Source: Beijerinckia indica subsp. indica ATCC 9039 (GTDB taxonomy: Bacteria; Pseudomonadota; Alphaproteobacteria; Rhizobiales; Beijerinckiaceae). From it: a stretch of 64,000 nucleotides of DNA. Both the position numbers and the translations under genes were made by a program. Location of the stretch: contig NC_010581.1 of assembly GCF_000019845.1 (NCBI RefSeq), forward strand, positions 997,501 to 1,061,500, written 5' to 3'. The notes beneath the pieces were generated by a model. That model was not told the origin of the DNA. It saw only the letters and a list, made by a program, of their open reading frames with translations, and ran no database searches. Positions 1-8,859 of this stretch are shown here, in pieces. Every line of letters begins with the position of its first letter. Position 1 is the stretch's first letter.

Positions 1-255
1 GGGATAGATGAGAGGCCGGTCGCTGAACCTGTCCGCCAAATTGAATCCCTCACCGATGAGCATGATCTTGGCTAAGATCAATGCATTGACAAGGGCAAAA
101 CTCAAATCAGAGCCTAAACGCGACTTATCCACAACGAGGAATTTGTAGAGCGCGAAGAGGCTGAGCAGGACCCAACAATAAAGAAATATGGATACGAATT
201 TTTTTGCCTCGCTCAGGGCTCCCTCTTTGAGAGCCCGCATTCTTTCGCTTTGCAT
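1..255 (-). CDS. Partial hypothetical membrane protein (3' end outside window)
   Basis: An open frame runs off the left edge and gives at least 85 residues. It starts MQSERMRALKEGALSEAKKF and contains two hydrophobic stretches (about residues 20-38 and 48-64) separated by a short charged loop, so it is probably an inner-membrane protein. The ATG at 253-255 is preceded by a good Shine-Dalgarno (GGAGGAGATC, about 5 nt spacer), which fixes the start. I do not recognise the family. Its C-terminus is not visible. Confidence 0.6.
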   Translation of the reverse strand, partial: MQSERMRALKEGALSEAKKFVSIFLYCWVLLSLFALYKFLVVDKSRLGSDLSFALVNALILAKIMLIGEGFNLADRFSDRPLIYP

Positions 256-451
256 GTTGCGATCTCCTCCGAGCCTTGAATTGAGCGTCCATTCAATAAA
301 ATAGACGCGCGCTAAAGGCTTTTCTAACGAGAGAACGATCGATGTTTCTGATCGGTCCTACCTGTCCGGAAAATTTCTGACAGGCTCTGCTGTTTGAAGC
401 GACAAAGGTCTTCAGCCGCAGGAGCTCTGATGAGAGGTTTTACCCTCTCAT

Positions 452-1693
452 TCAATTCAGCAGACCCGCAACCGCGCCGCTCATGCAGGTGGCAAGTGTC
501 CCGGAAATCAGCGAGCGTGGGGCGAGCTTCGCGATTTCCTGTTTGCGCTCGGGTGCCATGGCGCTCATGCCGCCGATCATGATGCCGAGACTGCCGAAAT
601 TGGCGAATCCGCATAAGGCATAGGTCAGCATGAGGCGCGAGCGTGGCTCCAGGCTCTCGCCAGACAGATGTGCGAGATCGAGATAGGCCACGAATTCATT
701 CAACACCATCTTGGTGCCCATCAGCCGCGCTGCTGTTTCGATATCCTGGCCGGGAATCCCGATCAGCCACATGATGGGTTTGAAGAGCCAGGCGAAGAGG
801 CCTTGCAGGGTGATCGGGTCCGCAAAGGGCAAGAGAGCCAGCCCCTTGTTGACGAGCGTCACCAAAGCGACGAGGACGATGAGCATGGCGATAATGCCGG
901 CGAGAAAGCCGATCCCCTCTTGCGTGCCCTGGGTAATGGCTTCCATGGCGCTCGATGGAGGTGTGGCCAGCCGGAGCTCGCTCCTTTCATCGGCTTTCGG
1001 TGCGAAAGGCACCATCAATGCGGCGATGGCGAGGGCTGCTGGTGTCGAGATCACAGAGGCGATGAGAATATTGCCGAGTGATTGCGGAATGACCGACTCG
1101 AGCAGGCTCGCATAAATGACCATCACCGTGCCGGCAATGCCGGCCATGCCGCAGCTCATCAGCGCAAACAATTCGCCGCGTTTCATCTGTATCAGATAGG
1201 GGCGGACAAGCAGCGGTGCCTCGATCATGCCGACGAAAATATGCACCGCTGCGCCAAGACCGAGCGCGCCGCCGATTCCGAGGCTGCGGCGCAAGCCCCA
1301 AGCGAGAAACCCCACGATTTTTTGCAGCACACCCCAATAAAGCAGAAGCGACGCCAAGGCGCTGATGACGAGCACCAGAGGAAAGGCCCTGAACCCGAGA
1401 AGAAAACTCGCACCGGGTTTGATTTCCGCGAAGGGCAGGGGACCACCGCCAAGATAGCCGAAGACGAAACTCGTGCCGGCATCGGTCGCCTCCTGCAAGG
1501 CATTCACCGCGTCGTTCAACCGCGCAAAGGCCAGGGTTGCGGGTGGAAATTTCATCAGGAGAAGTGCCAGGGCGAATTGCAGCATGACGCCGCCGATAAC
1601 GAGGCGTAGCGGGACATGCCAGCGATCCTCGCTGAACAGCCAGGCGATGATGAGCAAGGAGAGAAGGCCAAGAAAGCCGTGGAGAATTGTCAT
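452..1693 (-). CDS. NupC/CNT family concentrative nucleoside transporter
   Basis: Inner-membrane symporter of the concentrative nucleoside transporter family, expected to import nucleosides with Na+ or H+. The 413-residue product has the family's hydrophobic layout. It carries the substrate-site motif GMIEAPLLVRPYL (about residue 155), the conserved GTKMVLNEFVAY (about 335) and the C-terminal segment ALCGFANFGSLGIMIGG. The frame is open 30 codons further upstream to 1783, but that extension runs through two perfect palindromes (1724-1801) and is not protein-like. I therefore use the ATG at 1693, where MTILHGFLGLLSLLIIAW starts a normal first membrane helix. No strong ribosome site is visible there. 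It is the last of three minus-strand genes. Confidence 0.9.
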   Translation of the reverse strand: MTILHGFLGLLSLLIIAWLFSEDRWHVPLRLVIGGVMLQFALALLLMKFPPATLAFARLNDAVNALQEATDAGTSFVFGYLGGGPLPFAEIKPGASFLLGFRAFPLVLVISALASLLLYWGVLQKIVGFLAWGLRRSLGIGGALGLGAAVHIFVGMIEAPLLVRPYLIQMKRGELFALMSCGMAGIAGTVMVIYASLLESVIPQSLGNILIASVISTPAALAIAALMVPFAPKADERSELRLATPPSSAMEAITQGTQEGIGFLAGIIAMLIVLVALVTLVNKGLALLPFADPITLQGLFAWLFKPIMWLIGIPGQDIETAARLMGTKMVLNEFVAYLDLAHLSGESLEPRSRLMLTYALCGFANFGSLGIMIGGMSAMAPERKQEIAKLAPRSLISGTLATCMSGAVAGLLN

Positions 1694-1723
1694 GCGGAGC
1701 CGGGGCGTTGAGCGAGTGATGCG

Positions 1724-1801
1724 TTCTCGAATTTTCGCATTTTCAAAGGCATGACGAAAATTCGAGAATGTTCCAATGATCATCTTTCATGATCATTGGA
1801 A
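1724..1801. repeat. Double palindrome: A-type then B-type hairpin
   Basis: Two perfect inverted repeats stand back to back. The first has arms TTCTCGAATTTTCG (1724-1737) and its complement (1755-1768). The second has arms TTCCAATGATCAT (1771-1783) and its complement (1789-1801) around a five-base loop. Both lie in the leader of the nucleoside transporter gene. Related copies are at 33304-33372 and 63819-63969. There is no T-tract, so a simple terminator is unlikely. Confidence 0.85.
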
Positions 1802-1852
1802 TGACACGTTGGAAATACTCACCCAAAAGCCAAGTTTATGCCAGACCTCGCT

Positions 1853-2620
1853 TCAGCCGCGCCCGATAAAGGGCATTTTCGTCGCCATGACGGTCAGGAA
1901 AAGGACATTCGCGTCGAGCGGCAAGCTCGCCATATAGACAACGGCCCGCGCGGCTTCGGAGACATCCATGATCGGTTCGGCCCGGACCGATCCATCGGGC
2001 TGTATAATACCTTGTGCCATGCGTTGTGTCATATCGGTTCCGGCATTGCCAATATCAATCTGGCCGACGCCTATGTCATAGGCCCGGCCGTCGAGTGAGG
2101 CGGATTTGGTGAGGCCGGTCACGCCATGTTTGGTTGCCGTGTAAGGCGCTGAAAAGGGGCGCGGTGCCTCGGCGGAGATCGAGCCGTTGTTGATGATGCG
2201 GCCACCGCGCGGTGTTTGTGCCTTCATCAACTTGAAAGCCTGCTGAATGCAGAGAAAGGTGCCGGTGAGATTGACATCGACGGCGGCGCGCCATTGATCA
2301 TAAGTCAGATCTTCGAGCGGCACAGGGGGAGCGCCCGTGCCGGCATTGTTGAACAAAACGTCGAGGCGTCCAAATCTCTGCCGACAGGCTTCGAAAGCCA
2401 TGGCCACTTGCTTTGGATCGCTGACATCGGCGGCGAAGGAGGCAATGTCAGCCGCGCCGGTCTTGTTGGCTATGGCGGCTGTCTCGTCCAGTGTTTCCAG
2501 CCGGCGGCCGACGAGGAAAAGCGCATAGCCTTCCGCATGCATGGCCAAAGCAACGGCGCGGCCGATGCCGGAACCGGCGCCTGTGATCAAGGCGATCTTA
2601 CCCGTTCCACTCGCGCCCAT
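1853..2620 (-). CDS. SDR family NAD(P)-dependent oxidoreductase
   Basis: Classical short-chain dehydrogenase/reductase of 255 residues, a cytosolic NAD(P)H-dependent oxidoreductase whose substrate cannot be read from sequence. The cofactor motif TGAGSGIG is at residues 13-20, NNAG near 90, the catalytic Ser in NNGSIS, and the catalytic YTATK near 163-167. A GTG at 2632 is also in frame, but the ATG at 2620 has a GAGAG ribosome site 5-6 nt upstream and is preferred. The gene follows gph on the same strand after about 60 bp and may be cotranscribed with it. Confidence 0.9.
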   Translation of the reverse strand: MGASGTGKIALITGAGSGIGRAVALAMHAEGYALFLVGRRLETLDETAAIANKTGAADIASFAADVSDPKQVAMAFEACRQRFGRLDVLFNNAGTGAPPVPLEDLTYDQWRAAVDVNLTGTFLCIQQAFKLMKAQTPRGGRIINNGSISAEAPRPFSAPYTATKHGVTGLTKSASLDGRAYDIGVGQIDIGNAGTDMTQRMAQGIIQPDGSVRAEPIMDVSEAARAVVYMASLPLDANVLFLTVMATKMPFIGRG

Positions 2621-2679
2621 AATGTCTCTCACATTTGCTGGTGATTAGGTTGAATAGCCTGCTTGACCCGCCTCGATCA

Positions 2680-3363
2680 TCAGTCAAAGGGCAAGGCGGC
2701 GACCGCTTTCCATAATTGATCATAATGGCTGATGACATGATCGGGCTTGTAGTGGGCGATGGGTTGATCTGTATAGCCGAAATCGACCGCGACAACAGGC
2801 ACGGCGGCATTGCGAGCCGTCTCGATATCGACCTTTGTATCGCCGACCATGAGGCTGCGGCGAGGATCGCCGCCGGCGCGGGCGATGGTTTGCAGCAAAG
2901 CTTCGCCATGCGGTTTTGAAAAAGCAAAGGTATTCTTGCCACAAATGGCCCGAAAACGGGTGTCTATCCCCAATGCCTTGAGCAGCAGGCGTGAGGGATG
3001 TTCGATCTTGTTGGTGCAGACGGCAAAAATCCATCCTGCCTGTTCGAACCGGTCGAGCGCCGCAGTGAGCCCTGGATAGAGCTCCGTCACCTCGCAAATA
3101 TGCGCTTCGTAATAGGCCAGATAGGCGTCGAACATCTCCTCGAGCTTGGCCTCGGAGACGGTGACGCCGCTGGCCTTGAGGCCGCGTTCGATCAGTGCCT
3201 TGGCGCCCGCGCCAACCATGGGTTTCGCCTCTTGCGTGCTGAGCGGCGGCAGGCCTTCCCGGTGCAAAATGACATTTAGCGTGGCGATGAGATCGCCGGC
3301 CGTGTCGGCCAGGGTGCCGTCGAGATCGAAGACGAGGAGGGGGGCGGATAAGGCTTGAATCAT
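2680..3363 (-). CDS. gph: Phosphoglycolate phosphatase (HAD superfamily)
   Basis: HAD-superfamily hydrolase of 227 residues, the usual Gph length. It dephosphorylates 2-phosphoglycolate made by DNA repair or by RuBisCO oxygenation. The nucleophile motif VFDLDGTLADT contains D13 and D15. Motif II (VCTNK) is near residue 115 and the metal motif VGDTKVDIETARNA near 165-178. It is transcribed away from the rpiA group. Gph and rpiA are near neighbours in many Rhizobiales, which supports this name over a generic HAD phosphatase. Confidence 0.88.
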   Translation of the reverse strand: MIQALSAPLLVFDLDGTLADTAGDLIATLNVILHREGLPPLSTQEAKPMVGAGAKALIERGLKASGVTVSEAKLEEMFDAYLAYYEAHICEVTELYPGLTAALDRFEQAGWIFAVCTNKIEHPSRLLLKALGIDTRFRAICGKNTFAFSKPHGEALLQTIARAGGDPRRSLMVGDTKVDIETARNAAVPVVAVDFGYTDQPIAHYKPDHVISHYDQLWKAVAALPFD

Positions 3364-3499
3364 GGGCGGAGGTTAAGATTGAATCATGCAGCGATCAAGA
3401 CGGGCGAAAAGAGAGGATGGCCATCTTGCGTCCGGCATGGGGCGCTGCAAAAGGAGGGTCCCTCTTTTGAGCGGGATGGTCTAAAAGGCAAAGCGCCAC

Positions 3500-3577
3500 T
3501 AAGCAAACTTTCCAAAGTTTGCTTACACTTAAAATTCTTGGCAGCATTGATTTTGCTTCAAAAAAAGCAAAATCAAT
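3500..3577. repeat. Two adjacent palindromes
   Basis: A 12-base inverted repeat TAAGCAAACTTT (3500-3511) and its complement (3514-3525) is followed by ATTGATTTTGCTT (3546-3558) and its complement (3565-3577). The second resembles the A-type hairpins at 1724 and 63851 in its ATTTT..AAAAT core. Both fill the gap between divergent gph and the secreted-protein gene. Short open frames across this gap are palindrome artefacts. Confidence 0.75.
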
Positions 3578-3655
3578 CGGGGCTTTGGCCACGCAAGGCT
3601 GCTTAGCATTGGTGGTGGATGAACCGTTGAACGAGGCACGCTGGAATTGCAGGGC

Positions 3656-4069
3656 ATGAGATTTTTTGCTTTTCGGCTTTCAGGGGGCCTTTCGCCCTGG
3701 GCAATTGCCATGGGTTTGGCTTCCATGAGCTTGACCTTGGTTGGGGCCTTCTCGCCGGTGCGCGCGGCCAATTATGAGTTTCTGGCGGCTCCGGACATTG
3801 CCTTGAACCGGGTCTATCGCCTTGATCGGGCCAGCGGCGAGGTCGGCGCCTGCCAATATGGCTTGAGCGAGGGGGAAGGGGCGGTGGGCGTCACGCTGTG
3901 TTATCCCCCGGGCCAAGGCGCCGGCTCGCAGGCCTCGAGCGAATATTCGCTGATCGCATCCCATCATGAAAAAGAAGGCGGCGTGTTTCGCGTTGATCTG
4001 CGCACGGGCATGATGTCGATCTGCTACGTCCTGAACGAAGTGGTCGTTTGCACCGCGCAAGCGAAATGA
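3656..4069 (+). CDS. Hypothetical secreted protein
   Basis: Unrecognised exported protein of 137 residues. A signal peptide (MRFFAFRLSGGLSPW, then a hydrophobic stretch ending SPVRA just before ANYEF) is followed by a soluble domain of about 100 residues. Three cysteines (in GACQYG, VTLCYP and SICYVL) plus a fourth in VVCTA could form periplasmic disulfides. The segment GGVFRVDLRTGMMSICYV looks like repeating beta strands. The frame opens with TTG at 3647, but ATG at 3656 starts the signal peptide directly. It lies 165 bp upstream of rpiA on the same strand. Confidence 0.6.
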   Translation: MRFFAFRLSGGLSPWAIAMGLASMSLTLVGAFSPVRAANYEFLAAPDIALNRVYRLDRASGEVGACQYGLSEGEGAVGVTLCYPPGQGAGSQASSEYSLIASHHEKEGGVFRVDLRTGMMSICYVLNEVVVCTAQAK

Positions 4070-4234
4070 GCGGTTCTGATAGTAGTCCCGGGCGGGGGCG
4101 GGACTTGACGGAAACGGGGTTCAGGCGCAAATGCCTCCTTCGTTGACCAGTCGTTTTGCATAACGCTCTGGAATCTCGCATCACGTCCTCCCGCCGATTT
4201 CCTCCCTTTCCCTCCACCACTTCCAAGAGCAGCC

Positions 4235-4945
4235 ATGGCCCTTCTTAATCCCGACGAAGCCAAGCGTCTTGCCGCCGCCAAGGCCTTGGAACTGGTGAAA
4301 CCCGGCATGCGTCTCGGTCTTGGCACCGGCACCACGGCGGCGCATTTCGTGGATCTGCTTGGCGCCAAGGTCGCCGAGGGCCTTGATGTGCTCTGTGTCC
4401 CGACATCGGAGCGCACGCGCACCCAGGCGGACACTTACAAGATTCCCTTGTCGACGCTCGATGCGACCCCTGAGCTCGACCTGACAATTGATGGGGCGGA
4501 TGAATTTGATCCGCAATTACGCCTCATTAAAGGAGGTGGCGGCGCGCATCTGCGGGAGAAAATGGTCGCCGCAGCCTCGAAACGCATGGTGGTCATTACT
4601 GATGCCTCCAAGGCGGTTCAGACGCTCGGCAAATTTCCCTTGCCGATCGAGATCAATGTGTTTGGCGCCGAGGCGACGCGACTCATGATCATTCGCGCGG
4701 CTGCGGCCTGCGGTTGCCAGGGGGACGTCAAACTGCGCCGCATTCCGAGCGGCGGTCCCTATGTGACCGACAATGGCCATTATATTGTCGATGCTTCGTT
4801 TGGTGCGATTCCTGATCCCGAAAAGCTCTCTACGGCGCTGCTCGAGATTCCTGGGGTCATCGAACATGGGCTTTTTATCGGTCTCGCCAAGGCGGTTATT
4901 TGCGCGGGGTCGGAAGGCATCGAGATTTTTGGCCAACTCGATTGA
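4235..4945 (+). CDS. rpiA: Ribose-5-phosphate isomerase A
   Basis: Interconverts ribose 5-phosphate and ribulose 5-phosphate in the pentose phosphate pathway. The 236-residue protein has the full RpiA signature: [12 protein letters not shown] for phosphate binding (about residue 28), PTSERT, the catalytic [11 protein letters not shown] (about 85-95), [11 protein letters not shown] with the catalytic Lys (about 98-108), and the C-terminal [36 protein letters not shown]. An AAGAG ribosome site precedes the ATG. The DUF2059 gene starts 3 bp after its stop, so the two are cotranscribed. Confidence 0.96.
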   Translation: MALLNPDEAKRLAAAKALELVKPGMRLGLGTGTTAAHFVDLLGAKVAEGLDVLCVPTSERTRTQADTYKIPLSTLDATPELDLTIDGADEFDPQLRLIKGGGGAHLREKMVAAASKRMVVITDASKAVQTLGKFPLPIEINVFGAEATRLMIIRAAAACGCQGDVKLRRIPSGGPYVTDNGHYIVDASFGAIPDPEKLSTALLEIPGVIEHGLFIGLAKAVICAGSEGIEIFGQLD

Positions 4946-4948
4946 GGC

Positions 4949-5527
4949 ATGATGTTTTTCAACCGGCGTCCGCATTTCCTCGCATCTCCCTTCCTCGTCT
5001 TTGCCCTGGTCGTTTCTCCTCTTTTCATGGGGGGGAGCGGGAACGCTGCCGCGCAGCAGGCCGCGCCGCTTCCGCCAAAAACAGCACAGCCAGCGCCAGC
5101 GCCCAGCACGAGCGAGACCGGCCTGGTGATGGCCCGCCAGCTCGTCGTCGCCTCGGGCATGTCGCGCTCATTTGCGGTCATCATCCCGCAATATATGGAT
5201 CAGATCGCAACAGCATTGACACAGACGCGGCCGGAGCTGATCCGCGATCTGAACGATGTGATGCTGGACCTGAAACCGGAATTCGACAAACAGGCGGATG
5301 AAATGATTGATCTGGCCGCGCATATTTATGTGCGGCTTCTGACCGAGCAGGATATGAAAACGGCGCTCGCTTTTTATCAGAGCGAGAGCGGTCGCCGTTT
5401 CGTGGAGACGCAGCCTGTGTTCCTGAACGAATTGCTGACGGCCATGCAGGGCTGGCAGAGCAAGATTTCAACGGACATGATGACCCGCGTCCGTGTCGAG
5501 ATGAAGAAGAAGGGTCACGATTTCTGA
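4949..5527 (+). CDS. DUF2059 domain-containing secreted protein
   Basis: Exported protein of 192 residues with an N-terminal signal sequence (hydrophobic stretch SPFLVFALVVSPLFMGG, cleavage likely after NAAA) and a Pro/Ala-rich linker. The alpha-helical DUF2059 domain (about residues 55-185) includes LVVASGMSRSFAVIIPQ, AAHIYVRLLTEQDMKTAL and FYQSESGRRFVETQP. The function of DUF2059 is not known. It sits between rpiA and gor, an order widespread in Rhizobiales. ATGs at 4949 and 4952 are equally possible starts. Confidence 0.85.
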   Translation: MMFFNRRPHFLASPFLVFALVVSPLFMGGSGNAAAQQAAPLPPKTAQPAPAPSTSETGLVMARQLVVASGMSRSFAVIIPQYMDQIATALTQTRPELIRDLNDVMLDLKPEFDKQADEMIDLAAHIYVRLLTEQDMKTALAFYQSESGRRFVETQPVFLNELLTAMQGWQSKISTDMMTRVRVEMKKKGHDF

Positions 5528-5701
5528 TTCTCTGATTTCTGATTCTCGCTCGGCGTTGCTGGTTGCTTTCTTGCTTTGGCGCGGTGTGAGCGTTGATGGC
5601 GCCCGCAAAGACGGATCGGAAACCGGGCGGAAACAGGATACGCGATAGGGTGTCGGACGTTCCAATGGAACCATGTTTGGCGCTCTAGATCTTTGAAAAA
5701 T

Positions 5702-5743
5702 GCATTTTCTCGATGCGAAGCGACATGCTTCGCCTGAAAATGC
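5702..5743. repeat. Nested palindrome in the gor leader
   Basis: Outer arms GCATTTTC (5702-5709) and GAAAATGC (5736-5743) enclose inner arms GCGAAGC (5715-5721) and GCTTCGC (5727-5733) around the five-base loop gacat. It ends just before the ribosome site of gor. The GCATTTTC/GAAAATGC arms recur at 45376-45411. The palindrome is open in the gor frame and makes the gene look 20 codons longer than it is. Confidence 0.85.
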
Positions 5744-5759
5744 TCTGGGAGCGGATTTC

Positions 5760-7172
5760 ATGACCGATTACGATGTGGATCTTTTCGTTATCGGGGCGGG
5801 CTCCGGCGGCGTGCGCGCCGCGCGCATTGCCGCGGGTTATGGCGCGCGCGTGTTGATCGCGGAGGAGTTTCGGGTCGGCGGCACTTGCGTCATTCGCGGC
5901 TGCGTGCCGAAAAAACTCATGGTCTATGCAAGCCGTTTCGTCGATCATTTCGAGGATGCGGCGGGGTTCGGCTGGGACGTTCCGCAGCCCAGCTTTCATT
6001 GGTCGAAACTGGTCGCGGCGAAGGAAAAGGAAATCTCCCGTCTTTCGGCGATTTATCGGACCAATCTCGACAAAGCGGGTGTCACGATCCTCGATTCACG
6101 CGCTGAAATCGAAGATGCGCATACTGTTTTGCTGAAAGCCGACGAACGGCGGGTGACGGCGGGAATGATTCTGGTGGCGACGGGTGGCACGCCGGTCTTG
6201 GAACCGGATGTGCCGGGCCGGGATCTGGCTATTACCTCGAATGAGATTTTCGATCTGCCGGAGATGCCGAAACGCCTGCTGATCGTTGGCGGAGGCTATA
6301 TTGCCGTCGAATTCGCGAGCATTTTCGCGCGTCTTGGCAGCAAGGTCACGCTCGTGCAACGCGGTGATAATGTCCTGCGCGGCTTTGATGAAGATATGCG
6401 TAATGGCGTGCGCGACGCTCTGATCCATGCCGGTGTCGATGTGAAATCTGGCTTTTTGCCGACGGCCATCGAGAAACGCGGTGATGCTTTGCATGTTTCC
6501 TTGACCAAGGGAACGCATATCGAAGTGGATCAGGTCCTCACCGCGACAGGGCGCAGGCCGCATACACTCGGCCTTGGCCTGGAAAAGGCGGGTGTCATCG
6601 TGGATGATATCGGCGCGATCAAGGTCGATGCTTATTCCAAGACCAATGTGGATTCGATCTATGCGGTGGGTGACGTCACCAATCGCCTGGCCTTGACGCC
6701 GGTGGCGATCCGCGAGGGCCATGCCTTTGCTGACACGGTTTTTGGCCATAAGTCGACTGCCGTTAATCATACCAATGTCGCGACGGCTGTGTTCACGACG
6801 CCGGAACTGGGCACGATCGGATTGAGCGAAATGGAAGCGCGCGCAATTTACGATTGCGTCGATGTCTATCTGGCGAGCTTCCGACCGTTGAAAGCCACTT
6901 TGTCAGGGCGGCAGGAAAAGACCGTGATGAAAATCCTGGTCGATGGACAGACCGATAAAGTTCTGGGTGTCCATATCCTTGGTGAGGATGCTGGTGAAAT
7001 GGCCCAGATTCTCGGGATCGCCATTACGGTGGGCGCGACCAAGGCTGATTTCGACGCGACCATGGCCGTGCATCCGACGTCTGCCGAGGAACTCGTGACC
7101 ATGCGCGTGCGCACGGCCCGTTATGAACGCGCGCCCCAAGGACTTGATGAGGCGCCGGGCGCCGCAGATTGA
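5760..7172 (+). CDS. gor: Glutathione-disulfide reductase
   Basis: FAD- and NADPH-dependent reductase that regenerates glutathione in the cytosol. The 470-residue protein starts MTDYDVDLFVIGAGSGG (FAD Rossmann motif). It carries the redox-active disulfide in GGTCVIRGCVPKKLMVY (about residues 40-56), a second nucleotide-binding motif LLIVGGGYIAVEFA (about 172) and the C-terminal catalytic His-Glu in VHPTSAEELVTMR. The ATG at 5760 has a GGGAG ribosome site. The longer frame from 5700 runs through a palindrome and is rejected. It follows rpiA-DUF2059 after about 230 bp on the same strand. Confidence 0.95.
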   Translation: MTDYDVDLFVIGAGSGGVRAARIAAGYGARVLIAEEFRVGGTCVIRGCVPKKLMVYASRFVDHFEDAAGFGWDVPQPSFHWSKLVAAKEKEISRLSAIYRTNLDKAGVTILDSRAEIEDAHTVLLKADERRVTAGMILVATGGTPVLEPDVPGRDLAITSNEIFDLPEMPKRLLIVGGGYIAVEFASIFARLGSKVTLVQRGDNVLRGFDEDMRNGVRDALIHAGVDVKSGFLPTAIEKRGDALHVSLTKGTHIEVDQVLTATGRRPHTLGLGLEKAGVIVDDIGAIKVDAYSKTNVDSIYAVGDVTNRLALTPVAIREGHAFADTVFGHKSTAVNHTNVATAVFTTPELGTIGLSEMEARAIYDCVDVYLASFRPLKATLSGRQEKTVMKILVDGQTDKVLGVHILGEDAGEMAQILGIAITVGATKADFDATMAVHPTSAEELVTMRVRTARYERAPQGLDEAPGAAD

Positions 7173-7788
7173 AGCTTGGACGATGCTCTCCCCGCGTTGA
7201 TCTGACTGCCGAAGCTCAGAGATGCGGGGCATGTACAACTATCTCCCTCTAGCAAACTGCCGCGATAGTCTAGTTCCGACACATAGCATTTTATCGATTA
7301 TATTTGATAAAGACTGTTTTCTATTTATGAATAATGCGCATCCGCCTCCCGAAGCGGACGATGAGCTTTGATATAGCTAAAATGACTTTCTGAATTGGCA
7401 ATTCCAACGGTCCGGGTGCGAATGCGGGGACCGTGGAGATTTCCCTGACTCCCCTGATCACGCAGATAAGAAGAAAATCTCTGGGTTTCACGCGGTGCGA
7501 AACCCTGGGGCAAGGTCCGCTTGGAAGAATAAAGGGGTAGCAACAGGGAGAGTCTCGGGCTGCCCGTGAAGATGGGCATTGTCTCATTGGGTGATGTAAT
7601 GGTGAATTTTTAACGAATTCTATTCATGAACTTAAAAGTATATTCCAGATAACTTGTGTATATTTTTACAGTATATATTATAAAAATATACCATACTTGT
7701 TTGTATAGTGCTTCTCATTGGAGCATTTTGTTTCGTTATTTCAAATCGGTCGACAAAGTGATCGGCGTCTATTGCGATGAGGTCCATT
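7173..7788. other. Intergenic region without a convincing gene
   Basis: About 600 bp between gor and ldtR. I see a decayed B-type palindrome (CCAACGGTCC at 7404-7413 and GGACCGTGG at 7428-7436) and a small hairpin with arms GGGTTTC/GAAACCC (7483-7505). The last 180 bp are strongly AT-rich (7600-7740) and probably contain the ldtR promoter. Short minus-strand frames at 7321-7587 have no signal, ribosome site or family resemblance. Confidence 0.5.
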
Positions 7789-8361
7789 ATGAGCAACCCA
7801 CAGAAAGTCGAGGTTTCCCGAGGGCATAGCCCGGTTCGCGCGTTCCGCGCGCCCGTTGGGGAAACGCGCCCCCAGGCTCAGGACTCTCATCTTCGCACCC
7901 CTGATGTGCGGCCAGTCTATCTCGAAGCCTTGACCTTGGTCGAACGTCTGCATCGGCGTTTGCTCGATATTATCAAGGATGAATTCGACCGGCGCGGTCG
8001 CAGTGACATCAATTCCGTTCAGGCGCTTTTGCTTTATAATATTGGCGACAAGGAATTGACGGCGGGGGAATTACGGACGCGCGGTTATTATTTGGGCTCG
8101 AATGTCTCTTATAACGTCAAGAAACTGGTCGAAGCTGGTTATTTGCACCATGCCCGCTCGCGGATCGATCGTCGTTCGGTCCGCATCAGCCTGACGGAAA
8201 AGGGCAGGTCGGTGCATGAAATCGTGGCGGCCCTGTATGACAAACATGTCACCACCGTCGAGCAGATCGGTGGCCTGTCCGTGGACGAATTCAGCAAGCT
8301 CAATCATGCCTTGCTGCGTCTTGAACGGTTCTGGACCGATCAGATCCGCTATCGCCTTTAA
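7789..8361 (+). CDS. ldtR: MarR-family transcriptional regulator LdtR
   Basis: Winged-helix regulator of 190 residues. The N-terminal 40 residues are a polar extension, followed by LTLVERLHRRLLDIIKDEFDRRGRSDINSVQALLL. The DNA-reading part is LTAGELRTRGYYLGSNVSYNVKKLVEAGYL (recognition helix), then the beta wing in HARSRIDRRSVRISLTEKG. This matches LdtR, known from Liberibacter and Sinorhizobium as the regulator of an adjacent L,D-transpeptidase gene and of stress tolerance. The next gene here is that transpeptidase. ATG 7777 is in frame, but ATG 7789 has GAGG at a good distance. Confidence 0.88.
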   Translation: MSNPQKVEVSRGHSPVRAFRAPVGETRPQAQDSHLRTPDVRPVYLEALTLVERLHRRLLDIIKDEFDRRGRSDINSVQALLLYNIGDKELTAGELRTRGYYLGSNVSYNVKKLVEAGYLHHARSRIDRRSVRISLTEKGRSVHEIVAALYDKHVTTVEQIGGLSVDEFSKLNHALLRLERFWTDQIRYRL

Positions 8362-8414
8362 AAAACATCGGGCTGTCAGAGGCCGGTCATCTTAACTTTT
8401 GTATCTGATGGATT

Positions 8415-8453
8415 AAATCCTCTCCGAGGAAAGAGTCTTCGGAGGGGATTTTT
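8415..8453 (+). terminator. Rho-independent terminator after ldtR
   Basis: Stem AAATCCTCTCCGA (8415-8427) pairs with TCGGAGGGGATTT (one G-U wobble), followed by a run of five T. It lies about 55 bp after the ldtR stop and separates ldtR from the transpeptidase gene, so the latter needs its own promoter. Confidence 0.85.
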
Positions 8454-8859
8454 CGTCTGATCAACCCAGATCATCCCTTATTCATTGCCCGTTCACCGTG
8501 GTTTTTGTCCTCATTGGGCTCAGACTTGAGGCAAACACAGGCAATTGTCACAAATTTGCCGCGCTGTTCGTTCCTTTTTAACCTTTATGAGGTTAGTGCT
8601 TGATCAGAACCTAGGTGATTTTTATTAAAAACCGATGCCTCTGGATGCGTAGGGTTGCGGGCGTTTTCCGTTTGTACGGAATGCCGCATTATCCAGACCA
8701 ATGAATCTTCGTGGTCTATCCAGGTCGATGCTTAAAATCAGACGTGTTTGAATCTTTTCGTGCTGCATGCCATTTGCTTGGAGCTCTGGGCATGCCCCGT
8801 CAATGGAGTCCCGGGAATGAGAATTCCATGAACCGGAGTTCCATGAATTGGAGTTTAAG
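8454..8859. promoter_or_regulatory. Upstream region of the L,D-transpeptidase gene
   Basis: About 400 bp with no gene. It should hold the promoter and any LdtR operator. Visible short symmetries are GGCAAA..TTTGCC (about 8531-8566) and TAACC-n7-GGTTA (about 8579-8595). Near the start codon an imperfect tandem element (ttccatgaa followed by two bases then ggagtt) occurs twice at 8824-8855 and supplies two possible ribosome sites. The exact operator cannot be assigned by eye. Confidence 0.4.

Noticed and set aside
3355..3606. Open frame across the gph upstream gap
   Set aside because: It runs through two palindromes and starts inside the gph start region.
7321..7587. Minus-strand frames in the gor-ldtR gap
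   Set aside because: No ribosome site, no recognisable composition and overlapping frames of equal quality.
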